Positions 17,519 to 26,134 are shown, counted from the first letter of the stretch. The stretch: DNA of 64,000 nt from Trebonia kvetii (GCF_007827045.1 NZ_RPFW01000006.1:62001-126000), one strand, 5' to 3'. The notes: generated from the sequence alone by a model not told the origin. Translations and numbers: made by a program.

Positions 17519-18088
17519 GTGGACAGCATCGACGCGCTCGGTCTTCCTGGCACCGGCGCGCGCCCAGCCCCGGACGGCGGGACGGCCGATGAGCTGACCG
17601 CCCTCTACCGGCGGCACGCCCTCGGTCTCGTCCGGCTTGCCGTGGTCATGCTCGGGGACCGGGGCGCCGCGGAAGACGTGGTGCAGGAAGCCTTCCTTGG
17701 CCTGCACCTTCGGTGGGGCAGCCTCGCTGACCCCTCGCGCGTCATGGCCTACCTGCGGACCAGTGTGCTGAACGGCTGCCGCACGACGCTGCACCGGCAG
17801 CGCAGGCGCGACAACGCCGCCGTCCGCGCGATGGCCGCCGACGCGCCCATCCCGCTCGATGGGGCCGATGCCTGGGCGCCGCTCGGCGAGGAGCACCGGG
17901 AGGTGCTGAACGCCATCAAGCGGCTACCCGACCGGCAGCGGGAAGCGGTCGTACTCCGCTTCTACCTCGACATGTCAGAAGAAGAGATCGCCCGCGCCAT
18001 GCAGATCAGCCGAGGCACGGTCAAGTCGGCCACCTTTCGCGGCATGGCCGCACTCGGCCGGATGCTCGGGGAGGAAGGATCCCAGTGA
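17519..18088 (+). CDS. SigE-family (TIGR02983) ECF sigma factor
   Basis: A 189-residue sigma factor. Region 2 is 'ELTALYRRHALGLVRLAVVM' to 'AAEDVVQEAFLGLHLRW'; region 4 is 'LPDRQREAVVLRFYLDMSEEE' with 'AMQISRGTVKSATFRGMAAL'. The GTG start at 17519 follows a GGGAG motif by about 10 nt and avoids a non-family N-terminal extension. It overlaps the next gene by GTGA, so the membrane/extracytoplasmic protein downstream is probably its regulator or sensor partner. Confidence 0.9.
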   Translation: MDSIDALGLPGTGARPAPDGGTADELTALYRRHALGLVRLAVVMLGDRGAAEDVVQEAFLGLHLRWGSLADPSRVMAYLRTSVLNGCRTTLHRQRRRDNAAVRAMAADAPIPLDGADAWAPLGEEHREVLNAIKRLPDRQREAVVLRFYLDMSEEEIARAMQISRGTVKSATFRGMAALGRMLGEEGSQ

Positions 18089-19455
18089 GCCTGGAGGAAC
18101 GCGTCCGCGCCGCCACCCGAGCCGCGGCCGGCACAATCGAACAGATTCCGGACCTGACGCCGACACAAACGGCGCCGGCCGCACGGCGGCTGCTGGCCCT
18201 GCCGCGCCGCTGGCGGCCGTGGCTGACCCCGGTCGCCGCCGCCGCTGCCGTCGTAACGCTCGCCACCGCACTGGTGGCGGTCAGGATCATCCCGAACGGT
18301 GGCGGGGTCCCACAATCCCCGGCCGCGGTCGCCCCCATCCCGGGAGTGCCCGAATACTACGTCGCGATCAACTGGCTACCGAAGTACGGCTCCGCGCAGG
18401 GCCTGCTGGTCGGGGACACGTTCACCGGAAAGACCATCGCCGTCCCCCCGCCCGCCCACACCCAGCTGGACATGGTGGTGGGCGCCGGCGATGACCGAAC
18501 GTTCGTCGCCTTCGGCACGTCCACCGTCCATCGGTCGGCGCCAGGCAGGTGGTGGAAGCTGACGCTCGCCCCGGGCACCGCCCGGCCCGTCCGGCTGACC
18601 CGGCTGCCCATCACGCAGCCCGAGTTCCTGGTCGCGATGGCACTGTCCGCGTCCGGTCGTGAGCTCGCGATTGTCACGATCAACACCGCGCTGACCAAGC
18701 GCTACCTCGGTGTCTACTCGACGGCTACCGGCCGTCTGCTGCGCTCCTGGTCCACGACGAGCCGGCTCGCCTTCTCCAACGCGTTTTCTTCGACATCGGC
18801 GTTCACCTGGATAGACGGGGATCACGCCATCACCTTCCCGGCGCTGCGGGCGGTCAGCCAGCCGCGTTCGTCCAAGACGACTTACGTCCAGCAAGTACGC
18901 ACCCTTGACCTCACGGCTCCGGGCAGCGACCTGATGGCGAACAGCCACGTCATCTGGTCCACCTCGTCGCAGCCGTCCCCGCCGAGCAAGAACGTCGTCA
19001 CGCCCGTGTCGACCGCGTTTCCGGGAGGCGAGCCCGGCCCATTGCCTTGTGGCGAGTTCTACCCGATGGTCAGCGCGAACGGGAAGACGGCCACGTGCAC
19101 CGCTCCCAGCTACGGCAGCGGGGGGCCGCGGCAGGCGATCTGGCAGACCTACCCGCTGCCGGATCTGCTGGCGGACGCCGGCGGCGGCACTCGCGTGTAC
19201 CAGTCCACCGTCGATCTTCCTGCCGGGTACAGCCTTGACGTGGAAACCCTGTGGGTCAGCGCGTCCGGGTCCGCACTGCTAGGCGAGTGGACCGCCAGCC
19301 CGCCTCCGGTCGGGACCATGGGTGGCGAGCAGAACTCGCCGGACTACTCGCCGCAGCCGCAGGTCCACTTCGGCGTGATTAGCCACGGCACTTTCACTCC
19401 TCTCCCGACACCGACGGATGCATTCCCGCTCTCTCTGGGAGACGTCGCCTGGTAG
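18085..19455 (+). CDS. Membrane-anchored extracytoplasmic protein coupled to a SigE-family sigma factor
   Basis: A 456-residue protein. A short cytoplasmic N-terminus (1-45) comes first, one membrane helix at about 47-68 ('WLTPVAAAAAVVTLATALVA'), then a long extracellular part rich in beta-strands, Ser/Thr and Pro that resembles a beta-propeller. It carries no anti-sigma zinc motif, but its position and coupling to the sigma gene (GTGA overlap) suggest it regulates that sigma factor or senses for it. Proteins of this layout often follow SigE-family genes in actinomycetes. Confidence 0.8.
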   Translation: MSLEERVRAATRAAAGTIEQIPDLTPTQTAPAARRLLALPRRWRPWLTPVAAAAAVVTLATALVAVRIIPNGGGVPQSPAAVAPIPGVPEYYVAINWLPKYGSAQGLLVGDTFTGKTIAVPPPAHTQLDMVVGAGDDRTFVAFGTSTVHRSAPGRWWKLTLAPGTARPVRLTRLPITQPEFLVAMALSASGRELAIVTINTALTKRYLGVYSTATGRLLRSWSTTSRLAFSNAFSSTSAFTWIDGDHAITFPALRAVSQPRSSKTTYVQQVRTLDLTAPGSDLMANSHVIWSTSSQPSPPSKNVVTPVSTAFPGGEPGPLPCGEFYPMVSANGKTATCTAPSYGSGGPRQAIWQTYPLPDLLADAGGGTRVYQSTVDLPAGYSLDVETLWVSASGSALLGEWTASPPPVGTMGGEQNSPDYSPQPQVHFGVISHGTFTPLPTPTDAFPLSLGDVAW

Positions 19456-19464
19456 CGGCTGCTG

Positions 19465-20493
19465 TCACGGGGCCGCTCGCATCAGATACGGCACCCGGCC
19501 CGCGAGGAATGCCCGGGGGAACGGATCACGCAGTCGCCACAGTCCGGCGTCGACCACGAAGTGCGCCATCACCGTGCCCAGGTAGGCGCCGAATATCAAC
19601 CGTTCCGCTGGACCTCCGTCGTGCAGGTGCGAGCCCATCGCGAGGACCGCCCCGCCGAGCAGCGCGACATTGCACAGGACCGCCAGGCGCAGCGCCCGGC
19701 CGGCCTCTCCCGAGCCCCCGGCCCCGACCAGGCTCACTAGCAGCAGGTACTGCATGCCGTGCGCGATCGTCATCCCGCCGACGGCCGCGTACGGAGAGGC
19801 GAAGACGAAGACCGGGACCGAGAAGAACAGCCCCATCAGGTACATCACGCAGAAGCCGCGCGGCCGGTCCGCGGGCGCGCGGCGGGCAAGCAGGATTATG
19901 CCGACGGTAGCGGCTCCCGCCATCGACGCCGCCGATAGCGGGAACAGCGCGCAAAGCCCAGGATCGACGCGCAGCTGCAGCAGCGCCGGGCGCGCCATCA
20001 GCCCGCCGATGCCGGCCACGCCCGATGCGATCAGCGCGCGGCGTTCGGCAGCTCGCAGCGGCGGCGCGCCGGCCGTCATGGCCGCTAGCGCCGCCATGCC
20101 GAGGTTCTGCTTGGCGAAGTGGAAGAACTGCCAGGCGAAGAACGGGAGGAGCAGCCACGCCATCGCCGCGGGGGTGAGCGTGGCGGCGACCGCCGCGCCC
20201 GCGGTCATCAGCAGCACCGGGACCCGGATGAAGCGCCACGGACGGCTCGCCGCGTATGAGCGGACGTCGCGCAGCGTGTAGAGCCAGCCCGTGGACGCCA
20301 CGTGCGCCGCGGATCCGGCGAACAGCACCCAGGCCAGCCCGCGGCCAGGCGGTGCCGATCCAGCGGGCGCGAATGCCGCCGCGATGACGAACGCCCCAGC
20401 GGTGAGGGCGACCGTCGCCCAAAGCCAACGGCGGGCCGACGACCGGTGCCCGTCTGCCGAACCGCCACGGGTCAGCGTCAGTTCCGGCTGCAT
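19465..20493 (-). CDS. Polytopic membrane protein with intramembrane histidines
   Basis: A 342-residue protein with about nine predicted membrane helices and little else. Conserved-looking histidine motifs lie at helix ends: 'FFAWQFFHFAKQNLGM' near 120-135, 'MTIAHGMQYLLL' near 240, and 'VMAHFVVDAGLWRLRDPFPR' near 305-325. Such spaced histidines recall membrane di-metal oxygenases of the Brp/Blh type, but I cannot assign the family. The ATG overlaps the stop of the 53-residue protein before it (TGATG), so the two are made together. Confidence 0.7.
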   Translation of the reverse strand: MQPELTLTRGGSADGHRSSARRWLWATVALTAGAFVIAAAFAPAGSAPPGRGLAWVLFAGSAAHVASTGWLYTLRDVRSYAASRPWRFIRVPVLLMTAGAAVAATLTPAAMAWLLLPFFAWQFFHFAKQNLGMAALAAMTAGAPPLRAAERRALIASGVAGIGGLMARPALLQLRVDPGLCALFPLSAASMAGAATVGIILLARRAPADRPRGFCVMYLMGLFFSVPVFVFASPYAAVGGMTIAHGMQYLLLVSLVGAGGSGEAGRALRLAVLCNVALLGGAVLAMGSHLHDGGPAERLIFGAYLGTVMAHFVVDAGLWRLRDPFPRAFLAGRVPYLMRAAP

Positions 20494-20654
20494 CAGCCTC
20501 CCCCGCAGCCGCCGGCCGCACCGATGCCCGGAGCGATGACCAGGACGAGCAGCACCACGCCGCCGAGGAATGCGGCGAAAAGCGCGATCGTCAGCATCAT
20601 GCGGCGGCCGCCTCGGCGCCGGCTCGGGGCAGGATCCTCCACGAAGATCGACAT
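20493..20654 (-). CDS. 53-residue single-pass membrane protein, C-terminal GGCGGG
   Basis: The start codon is ATG at 20654. The product begins MSIFVEDPAPSRRR, has one hydrophobic helix (about 21-42, 'LTIALFAAFLGGVVLLVLVI') and ends APGIGAAGGCGGG. The basic patch before the helix predicts an N-in orientation, placing the glycine/cysteine tail outside. Its TGA overlaps the ATG of the polytopic membrane protein, strongly supporting that it is translated. No known family comes to mind; a subunit or assembly partner of the next protein is the simplest reading. Confidence 0.7.
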   Translation of the reverse strand: MSIFVEDPAPSRRRGGRRMMLTIALFAAFLGGVVLLVLVIAPGIGAAGGCGGG

Positions 20655-20707
20655 GCCCGTCAGGCTATTTCGTTTCCCGGTATATCGTCAACCGAAGTAG
20701 CGTCGCA

Positions 20708-21067
20708 TCAGCGCGCGGGCCAGCCGAGCGCGTCGAAGACCGCCACGGGGTCCAGGTAGTCCCGCCAGTGCACCACCTCGCGGTCGCGCAGGGTGAGGAC
20801 GGAGATGTAGCGGTTGCCGTAAGGGGCGCCGGTGGCCACAACCTTGCCCTCGGAGGCGTACTCAAGCACGACGGTGCCCTGCGCCGGATCGTGGTGGACG
20901 GCCAGGTCGTAGCAACGGTCGAGGACAAGCACCTGGCCATAGGGCCGGTACAGCTCAGCGACCGCGGCGCGCCCCTCCACCCGGCGCGGGTAGCCGGGGA
21001 CCGTGATCACGTACTCGAAGACGACGTTTTCCGCCAGCAGGTTGAAGAAGTGGCCGGGTCCGGCCAC
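20708..21067 (-). CDS. SnoaL/NTF2-like protein, N-terminus uncertain
   Basis: The frame encodes a SnoaL-like fold: 'HFFNLLAENVVFEYVITVPG', 'RRVEGRAAVAELYRPYG' and the closing 'REVVHWRDYLDPVAVFDALG'. Members are polyketide cyclases, ketosteroid-isomerase-like enzymes or binding proteins. The frame stays open further upstream, but that part reads as non-coding and would run into the divergent gene. The GTG at 21067 is a reasonable start, though the usual first helix is missing, so the gene may be 5'-truncated. The function is unassigned. Confidence 0.65.
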   Translation of the reverse strand: MAGPGHFFNLLAENVVFEYVITVPGYPRRVEGRAAVAELYRPYGQVLVLDRCYDLAVHHDPAQGTVVLEYASEGKVVATGAPYGNRYISVLTLRDREVVHWRDYLDPVAVFDALGWPAR

Positions 21068-21196
21068 GGTAGCGGTGAGGGATCGCGGAACCCGCGCGGA
21101 CAGCCCGCTGGCTACCCGAGAGCAGGCCGAGGCCAAGCCCTCTTGTCTCAATTGGTTGACACAAAGGGGCCGCTGCACCAGGGCTACCGTTGGCCT

Positions 21197-21568
21197 ATGG
21201 CGCAAGTTGACCCCGACGATGACAGCATCAAGCGGTTCATCGTTCACCACTATCGCTATGACCCGCAACGGCGCCAGCGGCGGAATGTGGTCGTGGCGGC
21301 GTTCGACAGCGAGGTGGAATCTCACGCCTGCATGCGGGAAGTGGGGGCGGAGATCGAGCGACGCCGGGAGGCCGGTGAGGAAGTCGATCCGCGCGAGCAC
21401 GTGTCGGGATCGATTTACGAGCCTGGGAGCCGACGTAGGGCGGCGAACGGGCACCTAATTGCCCGAGCGCTAAGCCACGGGGTTTCCCCGCGATCACTCC
21501 AAGGGCTGGAGTGGCCGTCCAACATGACCGTGCTAGGGACGGAGTCTCCTCCGCAGGATGGCCGTTGA
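21197..21568 (+). CDS. Conserved actinobacterial hypothetical protein
   Basis: A 123-residue hydrophilic protein starting MAQVDPDDDSIKRFIVHHYR. It contains 'RRNVVVAAFDSEVESHACM', a charged helix 'EVGAEIERRREAGEEVDPRE' and 'HGVSPRSLQGLEWPSNM'. It resembles conserved hypothetical proteins of actinomycetes with the same DDDSI start, but no function is known to me. The ATG at 21197 is taken because the sequence before it is not protein-like. It is divergent from the SnoaL-like gene. Confidence 0.65.
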   Translation: MAQVDPDDDSIKRFIVHHYRYDPQRRQRRNVVVAAFDSEVESHACMREVGAEIERRREAGEEVDPREHVSGSIYEPGSRRRAANGHLIARALSHGVSPRSLQGLEWPSNMTVLGTESPPQDGR

Positions 21569-21613
21569 AGCCCGGTGCGGGGTCACTTGGTTGCGGCACT
21601 GGCGGCCGCGCCG

Positions 21614-22477
21614 CTAGTCGATTGTGACGGCGCCGCTGTCGGCGCTGATGGTGATCCGGTAGTGGGACGAGGAACTGGTGGCGACCGTGATCGCGGACGG
21701 CTGCGCGGGCCCGTTTTGGTCGATCTGGGCCGCCGTCTCAGGGATGTTGTCGACGCGGTAGCTGTAGCCGCCGGGCAACTGCAGCGTCACGTTGCCGCCC
21801 TCTGTGGTGACGTTCAGGTTCGACGGCGGCGTGGTGAGCTGGAGATCGACGCTGCCGCCGCCGCTGTCCACGGTGACGTTCTGCGCCGCAAGCGTGCCGG
21901 TGACGTTGCCGCCCCCGAAAGGACCATACCGACCGTCGGTGTTAAGGCTGACGTCGCCGGTCAGCCCGTCAACGGTCAGGTTTCCGCCTGCGGTCTGGAG
22001 GGTCGCGTCCGATATGCCGATCGCCGTCACGTTGCCGCCGTTGCTCGTCACCGTCACCGGGACCTGCGGCGGAACGTCGACGGATGAGCTGAGCGCGCAG
22101 TTGTAGTCGGGGCAGGCGAAGTTAATCCTGGTCCCGGCCGCCGTCTGCGCCGTCGCGAGAATGGGGCGCTGGCCCGAGTAGGTCAGGCCGTACCAGACGG
22201 TGCCTGCGCCGGTGAACTGCGCTGCGCTTGGCGCGACGCCGCCCTGCAGGGTCACGTCACCGCCGTACACGTTCATGGCGAGCCCGCCGCTGACGCGCAC
22301 CGGGGAGTAGCTCACCGTGTAACTGCCCTGTGAGGCCTTGCTGATGATTCCGTAGCAGGTCCAGGCGAGCAGGGTGAGCGAGAGCGGGACGCCCACCAGC
22401 AGGATGACCCGGCGCGCGGGCGTCATGAGCAGCTCGCGAGCAGCGGGCTGGGCGGCGGCCGGCAGGAAGCTGATCAT
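21614..22477 (-). CDS. Membrane-anchored DUF4097-type beta-repeat protein
   Basis: A 287-residue protein with one membrane helix near 24-46 ('VILLVGVPLSLTLLAWTCYG'), then an extracellular part made of short repeated beta-strands with alternating 'GGNVT/GGNLTVDG/GGSVDL' motifs, typical of DUF4097 adhesin-like solenoids. Cysteines C131 and C136 may form a disulfide. Its ATG overlaps the stop of the NarL-type regulator upstream (ATGA), so it belongs to that two-component operon. Its role may be in the envelope signal sensed or in the response. Confidence 0.82.
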   Translation of the reverse strand: MISFLPAAAQPAARELLMTPARRVILLVGVPLSLTLLAWTCYGIISKASQGSYTVSYSPVRVSGGLAMNVYGGDVTLQGGVAPSAAQFTGAGTVWYGLTYSGQRPILATAQTAAGTRINFACPDYNCALSSSVDVPPQVPVTVTSNGGNVTAIGISDATLQTAGGNLTVDGLTGDVSLNTDGRYGPFGGGNVTGTLAAQNVTVDSGGGSVDLQLTTPPSNLNVTTEGGNVTLQLPGGYSYRVDNIPETAAQIDQNGPAQPSAITVATSSSSHYRITISADSGAVTID

Positions 22478-23124
22478 GAGGTGACCCCATTCAGGTAATG
22501 AAGGACCGCGAGCACCCGACGGTGCCCGTGCTCGCCCGACGCGAGTCCGAGCTTGCTGAAGATGCTGTTGATGTGCTTTCCAACGGCACCGCCGCTGACG
22601 ATCAGCGTCTCGGCGATATCAGAGTTGGACCGGCCCTCTGCCATCAGCGCGAGCACCTCGCGCTCGCGGCCGGTCAGCACGCCGAGGGGGTGGCGGCTGC
22701 GGGCGAGCAGCTGGGCCACGACCTCGGGGTCCAGCGCGCTGCCGCCGTCGGCCACCCGGCGGAGCGCGTCGAGGAACTCCGACACGTCGGCCACCCTGTC
22801 CTTGAGCAGGTACCCGATGCCGTGCGGACTCTCGGAGATCAACTCGGTCACGTACCGTTCTTCCACCCACTGCGACAAGACGAGCACGCCGGTTTCCGGC
22901 CACCGGTTACGGATCACGAGCGCGGCGCGCAGCCCTTCGTCGGTGAACGTCGGCGGCATCCTGACGTCGATGACGCACACGTCGGGGCCGCACGTCTCTA
23001 CGGCGCGCATCAGCTCCTCGGCATCGGTCGCGGCGGCGACAACCTGATGGCCGGCCTCCGCCAGCAGGCGGGTCAGCCCCTCGCGCAGCAGGACAGAGTC
23101 CTCCGCGATCGCTACCCGGAGCAT
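22474..23124 (-). CDS. NarL/LuxR-type response regulator
   Basis: A 216-residue regulator. The receiver domain has acidic pocket E8/D9, phospho-acceptor D53 in 'CVIDVRMPP' and K near 'YLLKDRVADV'. The C-terminal LuxR helix-turn-helix includes 'LTGREREVLALMAEGRSNSD' and 'VGKHINSIFSKLGL'. It overlaps the upstream kinase gene by 13 bp and the downstream DUF4097 gene by 4 bp, giving a three-gene operon. Its DNA target is probably its own promoter among others. Confidence 0.93.
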   Translation of the reverse strand: MLRVAIAEDSVLLREGLTRLLAEAGHQVVAAATDAEELMRAVETCGPDVCVIDVRMPPTFTDEGLRAALVIRNRWPETGVLVLSQWVEERYVTELISESPHGIGYLLKDRVADVSEFLDALRRVADGGSALDPEVVAQLLARSRHPLGVLTGREREVLALMAEGRSNSDIAETLIVSGGAVGKHINSIFSKLGLASGEHGHRRVLAVLHYLNGVTS

Positions 23125-24362
23125 GGGAGCTCCGCCGCGATGATCGTCGGCCCGCCGACAGGAGACTCCACGGTCAGCCGACCATCGATGCCGCTCACCC
23201 GGCTGACGAGGCCGGAGAGCCCCGCGCCATTCGGATCGGCGCCGCCGATTCCGTCGTCGCTTATCACGACGGCGAGCGTGCCGGGATAGCCGTGCCCCTC
23301 GACCACGACCTTCGCCTGACTGGCCCGCGAGTGCTTCGCGACGTTCGTGAGCGCCTCCGCGACGACGAAGTAGGCGACGGCCTCCACCAGCGGCTTCGGC
23401 CGGACTGGCATGTCGACGTTAACCTCGACGGGCACCGGGCTGCGCGCGGCCAGGCCGGATAGCGCGGCGTCGAGTCCGCGATCGGTCAGGACGGGCGGGT
23501 GCACGCCCCTGACCAGGTCCCGCAGCTCGATCAGCGCGGCCTTCGCCTGCGCGTGGGCCGAGTCGACCAGGTCCCTCGCCGCGTCAATGTCGTCGCTGAA
23601 CCTCGCCTTGGCCCGGCCCAGCTCCATCGCGAGCGCGACCAGCCGCTGCTGCGCGCCATCGTGCAGATCGCGCTCGATTCGTCGTCGTTCGGCTTCTGCC
23701 GCGTCCACCACGCGCTCCCGGCTGAGCTCAAGCTCGGCGACCCGGGCGGCCAGGCCGCCTGGTGGGCCGAGCAGCCGCCGGGCGAGCGCGGCGTCCGCGA
23801 GCGCCAGGCCCCTGGTCACCTGCGGCGCGGCCAGCAGCACGAGCAGGCCGGCCACTGCCACGAACACGGCCTTCGTTTCGTGCAGCGTCCTGCCGTCCAC
23901 GTGGAAGCCCCCGCCAGGCAGCGACCAGTCGAACAGGGGCAGCGTCGTCATGATCAGCCCGAAGGCCCATACGCCCAGCGTGACGAACGCGGCCGCTGCG
24001 CTGAGCGGCCCCCGCAGCACCGCATAGCTCACCTCGCGCCAGGTGGCATGCTCGCTGAGCTTGGCCAGGCGCGGCAGCAGCCGCAGCCGGTACCCGCTGC
24101 GCGTGCCCGCTGGCCAGGCGGGGATCCGCTCGCCCAGCGTGACCGCGAACCTCGCCCGCTCGGCGCGGGCGAACCAGTCGGTAAACCGCAGCGTGGTGCC
24201 GAGGATCGGCATGCCGATCAGCGCCACCGGGAGCCCAAGCGCGCCGGCCACTAGCCCGGGCACGACGATCCAAACGACAACGGCGCCGACGCACACGCCG
24301 ATGAAGTGGTGGATGAACGCCAGCCAGGTGCGCGGCGACACCAGGTCCCGAACGAAGTGCAT
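23112..24362 (-). CDS. Sensor histidine kinase (HisKA_3/NarX-type)
   Basis: A 416-residue kinase. Four membrane segments lie in an N-terminal sensor region (about 15-55, 120-145, 165-185). Dimerisation/phospho-acceptor helix 'EAERRRIERDLHDGAQQRL' contains H234. The HATPase domain has 'VVAEALTNVAKHS' (N box) and 'VVISDDGIGGADPNGAGLSG' (G1). It phosphorylates the regulator encoded immediately downstream. The ligand is unknown; the sensor part resembles the 'putative sensor' membrane domain common in streptomycete kinases. Confidence 0.92.
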   Translation of the reverse strand: MHFVRDLVSPRTWLAFIHHFIGVCVGAVVVWIVVPGLVAGALGLPVALIGMPILGTTLRFTDWFARAERARFAVTLGERIPAWPAGTRSGYRLRLLPRLAKLSEHATWREVSYAVLRGPLSAAAAFVTLGVWAFGLIMTTLPLFDWSLPGGGFHVDGRTLHETKAVFVAVAGLLVLLAAPQVTRGLALADAALARRLLGPPGGLAARVAELELSRERVVDAAEAERRRIERDLHDGAQQRLVALAMELGRAKARFSDDIDAARDLVDSAHAQAKAALIELRDLVRGVHPPVLTDRGLDAALSGLAARSPVPVEVNVDMPVRPKPLVEAVAYFVVAEALTNVAKHSRASQAKVVVEGHGYPGTLAVVISDDGIGGADPNGAGLSGLVSRVSGIDGRLTVESPVGGPTIIAAELPCSG

Positions 24363-24991
24363 GCAAGTGACGCTAGGCCATCGGCGTCGGCACCCGCCAT
24401 CATCCGGACTTCCGGATGCGGGGTAATGCTAGCCCTACCCCCGCGAGGACACCCGGTGGCCGGCGCAGGGGCGCTTGTCGGTCAGGCTCACGTATCGGCT
24501 GGATAGCGGCCGAGGTAGCCGACACGGTGGCGGGGACGATCGGAAGCTCGGACACGGCGGCTGGGCTTCCACCGGACCGGGTGGTTAGCAAGGGCGGCCC
24601 TGCCTGGGCAGGGCCGCCCCAGGTGGTAGAAACGCTCTACTGTGCTCTTACGGCACCAGGCTGAACGCCTGGGCCGGGGTGCCGTTACAGGTGTACTGCC
24701 GGAAACAATGGATTTCCGCGGGATGCTGTTGTCCAAGTACGACTGCCTGCAGGCGACTATCCCGCAGATCAGGGCACGGTGGGTACGCCGAGCCCGTCCG
24801 ATGCAAATGCCCCGTGACGCGCGCCGTCAGATCCTCCGCGATCCGTACCTGCGCCACTTGCTGATACCGCCCAAGTCGACGGCTCATTAGCCACAGGTTC
24901 CCCGGTGGAGCGTCGCGAAGGCACAATATTTCTCCGCGATGCAGCCGTTGCTGACATTACAATCGGCTAGGAATCGGAAAGAGGGGGCAAG
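24363..24991. other. Gene-poor spacer
   Basis: About 630 bp without a convincing gene. It holds the kinase promoter region and, at 24592-24619, a perfect hairpin (GGGCGGCCCTGCC/GGCAGGGCCGCCC, 13 bp, 2-nt loop) without a T-tail. Short frames on both strands have no family resemblance. Confidence 0.55.
24592..24619. terminator. Perfect 13-bp hairpin
   Basis: GGGCGGCCCTGCC (24592-24604) and GGCAGGGCCGCCC (24607-24619) are exactly complementary. No flanking gene ends here in an obvious way, so it may terminate read-through on either strand. Confidence 0.5.
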
Positions 24992-25114
24992 ATGCCCGTT
25001 CGAGCCGAGTACTGGGCTGGCTGACAGGCGACTTTCGTCCTCCTGTACGCGATCGCATGGGGACTAGTGATCATCGCTATCGCTCTTACGCATTCGAGCA
25101 TCGGTGGCTATTAG
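24992..25114 (+). pseudogene. Mini membrane protein interrupted by an in-frame TGA
   Basis: After a good ribosome-binding site (GAGGGGGC, 24981-24988) an ATG opens MPVRAEYWAG, then TGA (25022-25024), then in the same frame QATFVLLYAIAWGLVIIAIA and LTHSSIGGY before TAG. The part after the TGA is a clean single membrane helix, so the original probably had TGG or another sense codon there. It is either a nonsense-mutated small gene or a recoded one; no sign of a selenocysteine system is visible. Confidence 0.5.
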
Positions 25115-25125
25115 CCCGTGGCAGC

Positions 25126-25878
25126 TCACAGTGACTGCGTCAGTCTGCCCGGCGGTGGCCCCTGACTACTGCTCACCATCCGAACAAATCGTGGCGCGTT
25201 CCAGAGCCCGGCAATGACGGTCGTGCGATGACTGATTGCCGGCACCCTGCGCACGCTCACTTCGGCCCCCGCTTCGACCATTGGGCCGAGGTACTGGACG
25301 ATATCTCCCGGTGGGGCAATGTCGTCGCGGCGTGAGCTCACGAATACGAACCGGCAGCCGTCGAGTCGCCCGAAGTCCGGCCACTGAAGCTCAGCCCATG
25401 CTTCTTCAAGTCGCGGAAGCGACCATCCTTGCGCCACATGCAGCTGTCTAAGATCAAGCATTTTCCACATGCCCTGCGCGATGTTGCCGCCGGTGTTGAA
25501 TACGCCCCAGCGAAGTTTGGGGATGTTGCGGCCTACGCAGTTGTAGAGGATGAAGGATCCCAGGCTGCTGCCGAAGAATCCGAACTCGGTTACGCCCTCT
25601 GCTGCCAGCTTCGCTATCCGCGACCTGATGTCCTCTCTTACCTGAGAGATCAGCTCGGGAAGGATCAGCGGGTCGGCGGCTGTGAAGACGGCTGCGGTGG
25701 TCTCGTACGCCACAACGTGATAGCCCGCCCTAAGAAGCCTTCGTATAGCGAAACTCACTTTTTGAATCGGAGTGCCGTACGGGCAGATGAAAATTATGGC
25801 GGCCGCAGCCTGCCCGGAGTTTCCGATTTCCTCAGCCTGGAACAACCTGTCTTGCGTAAACACCCGCGAAAAGCCCAC
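25126..25878 (-). CDS. Alpha/beta-hydrolase-like protein
   Basis: A 250-residue protein with a hydrolase-type core: 'AAAIIFICPYGTPIQ' (strand and oxyanion region), 'GYHVVAYETTAA', nucleophile elbow G103-S-S105-L-G107, and a late aspartate/histidine region ('VSSRRDDIAPP', 'VPAISHRTTV'). No signal peptide is present. The substrate is unknown. Codon use is less GC-rich than its neighbours, which together with its isolated position in a gene-poor stretch suggests acquisition by transfer. I cannot name a closer family. Confidence 0.75.
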   Translation of the reverse strand: MGFSRVFTQDRLFQAEEIGNSGQAAAAIIFICPYGTPIQKVSFAIRRLLRAGYHVVAYETTAAVFTAADPLILPELISQVREDIRSRIAKLAAEGVTEFGFFGSSLGSFILYNCVGRNIPKLRWGVFNTGGNIAQGMWKMLDLRQLHVAQGWSLPRLEEAWAELQWPDFGRLDGCRFVFVSSRRDDIAPPGDIVQYLGPMVEAGAEVSVRRVPAISHRTTVIAGLWNAPRFVRMVSSSQGPPPGRLTQSL

Positions 25879-26089
25879 CTACGAAACCAACAGCATGTGT
25901 CCGGCCTGAGGGCCAGCCTGATATGCCAGATTCTACTCTGCGGGGGTGCCCCTGATTCGGCGCCGCCCGCGCTTTAGCCTCGGCCCCTGAATCACCAGAT
26001 GGGAGAGGCGCGGGGACTCCCTAGGGTAGCCGTTCGGATAGCCGGGCGTGCGGCCGTACTCGGTGCGGCCGCCGCGCGAAACACGCCGA

Positions 26090-26115
26090 GCCCACCCACC
26101 GCGTGGTGGATGGGC
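26090..26115. terminator. Hairpin downstream of the phytase-like pseudogene
   Basis: GCCCACCCACC (26090-26100) pairs with GGTGGATGGGC (26105-26115) around GCGT, with one weak position. It lies 20 nt beyond the stop codon at 26135 of the minus-strand pseudogene and is a plausible terminator for it. Confidence 0.6.
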
Positions 26116-26134
26116 CCGGTGCGGGTAAGCCGCG

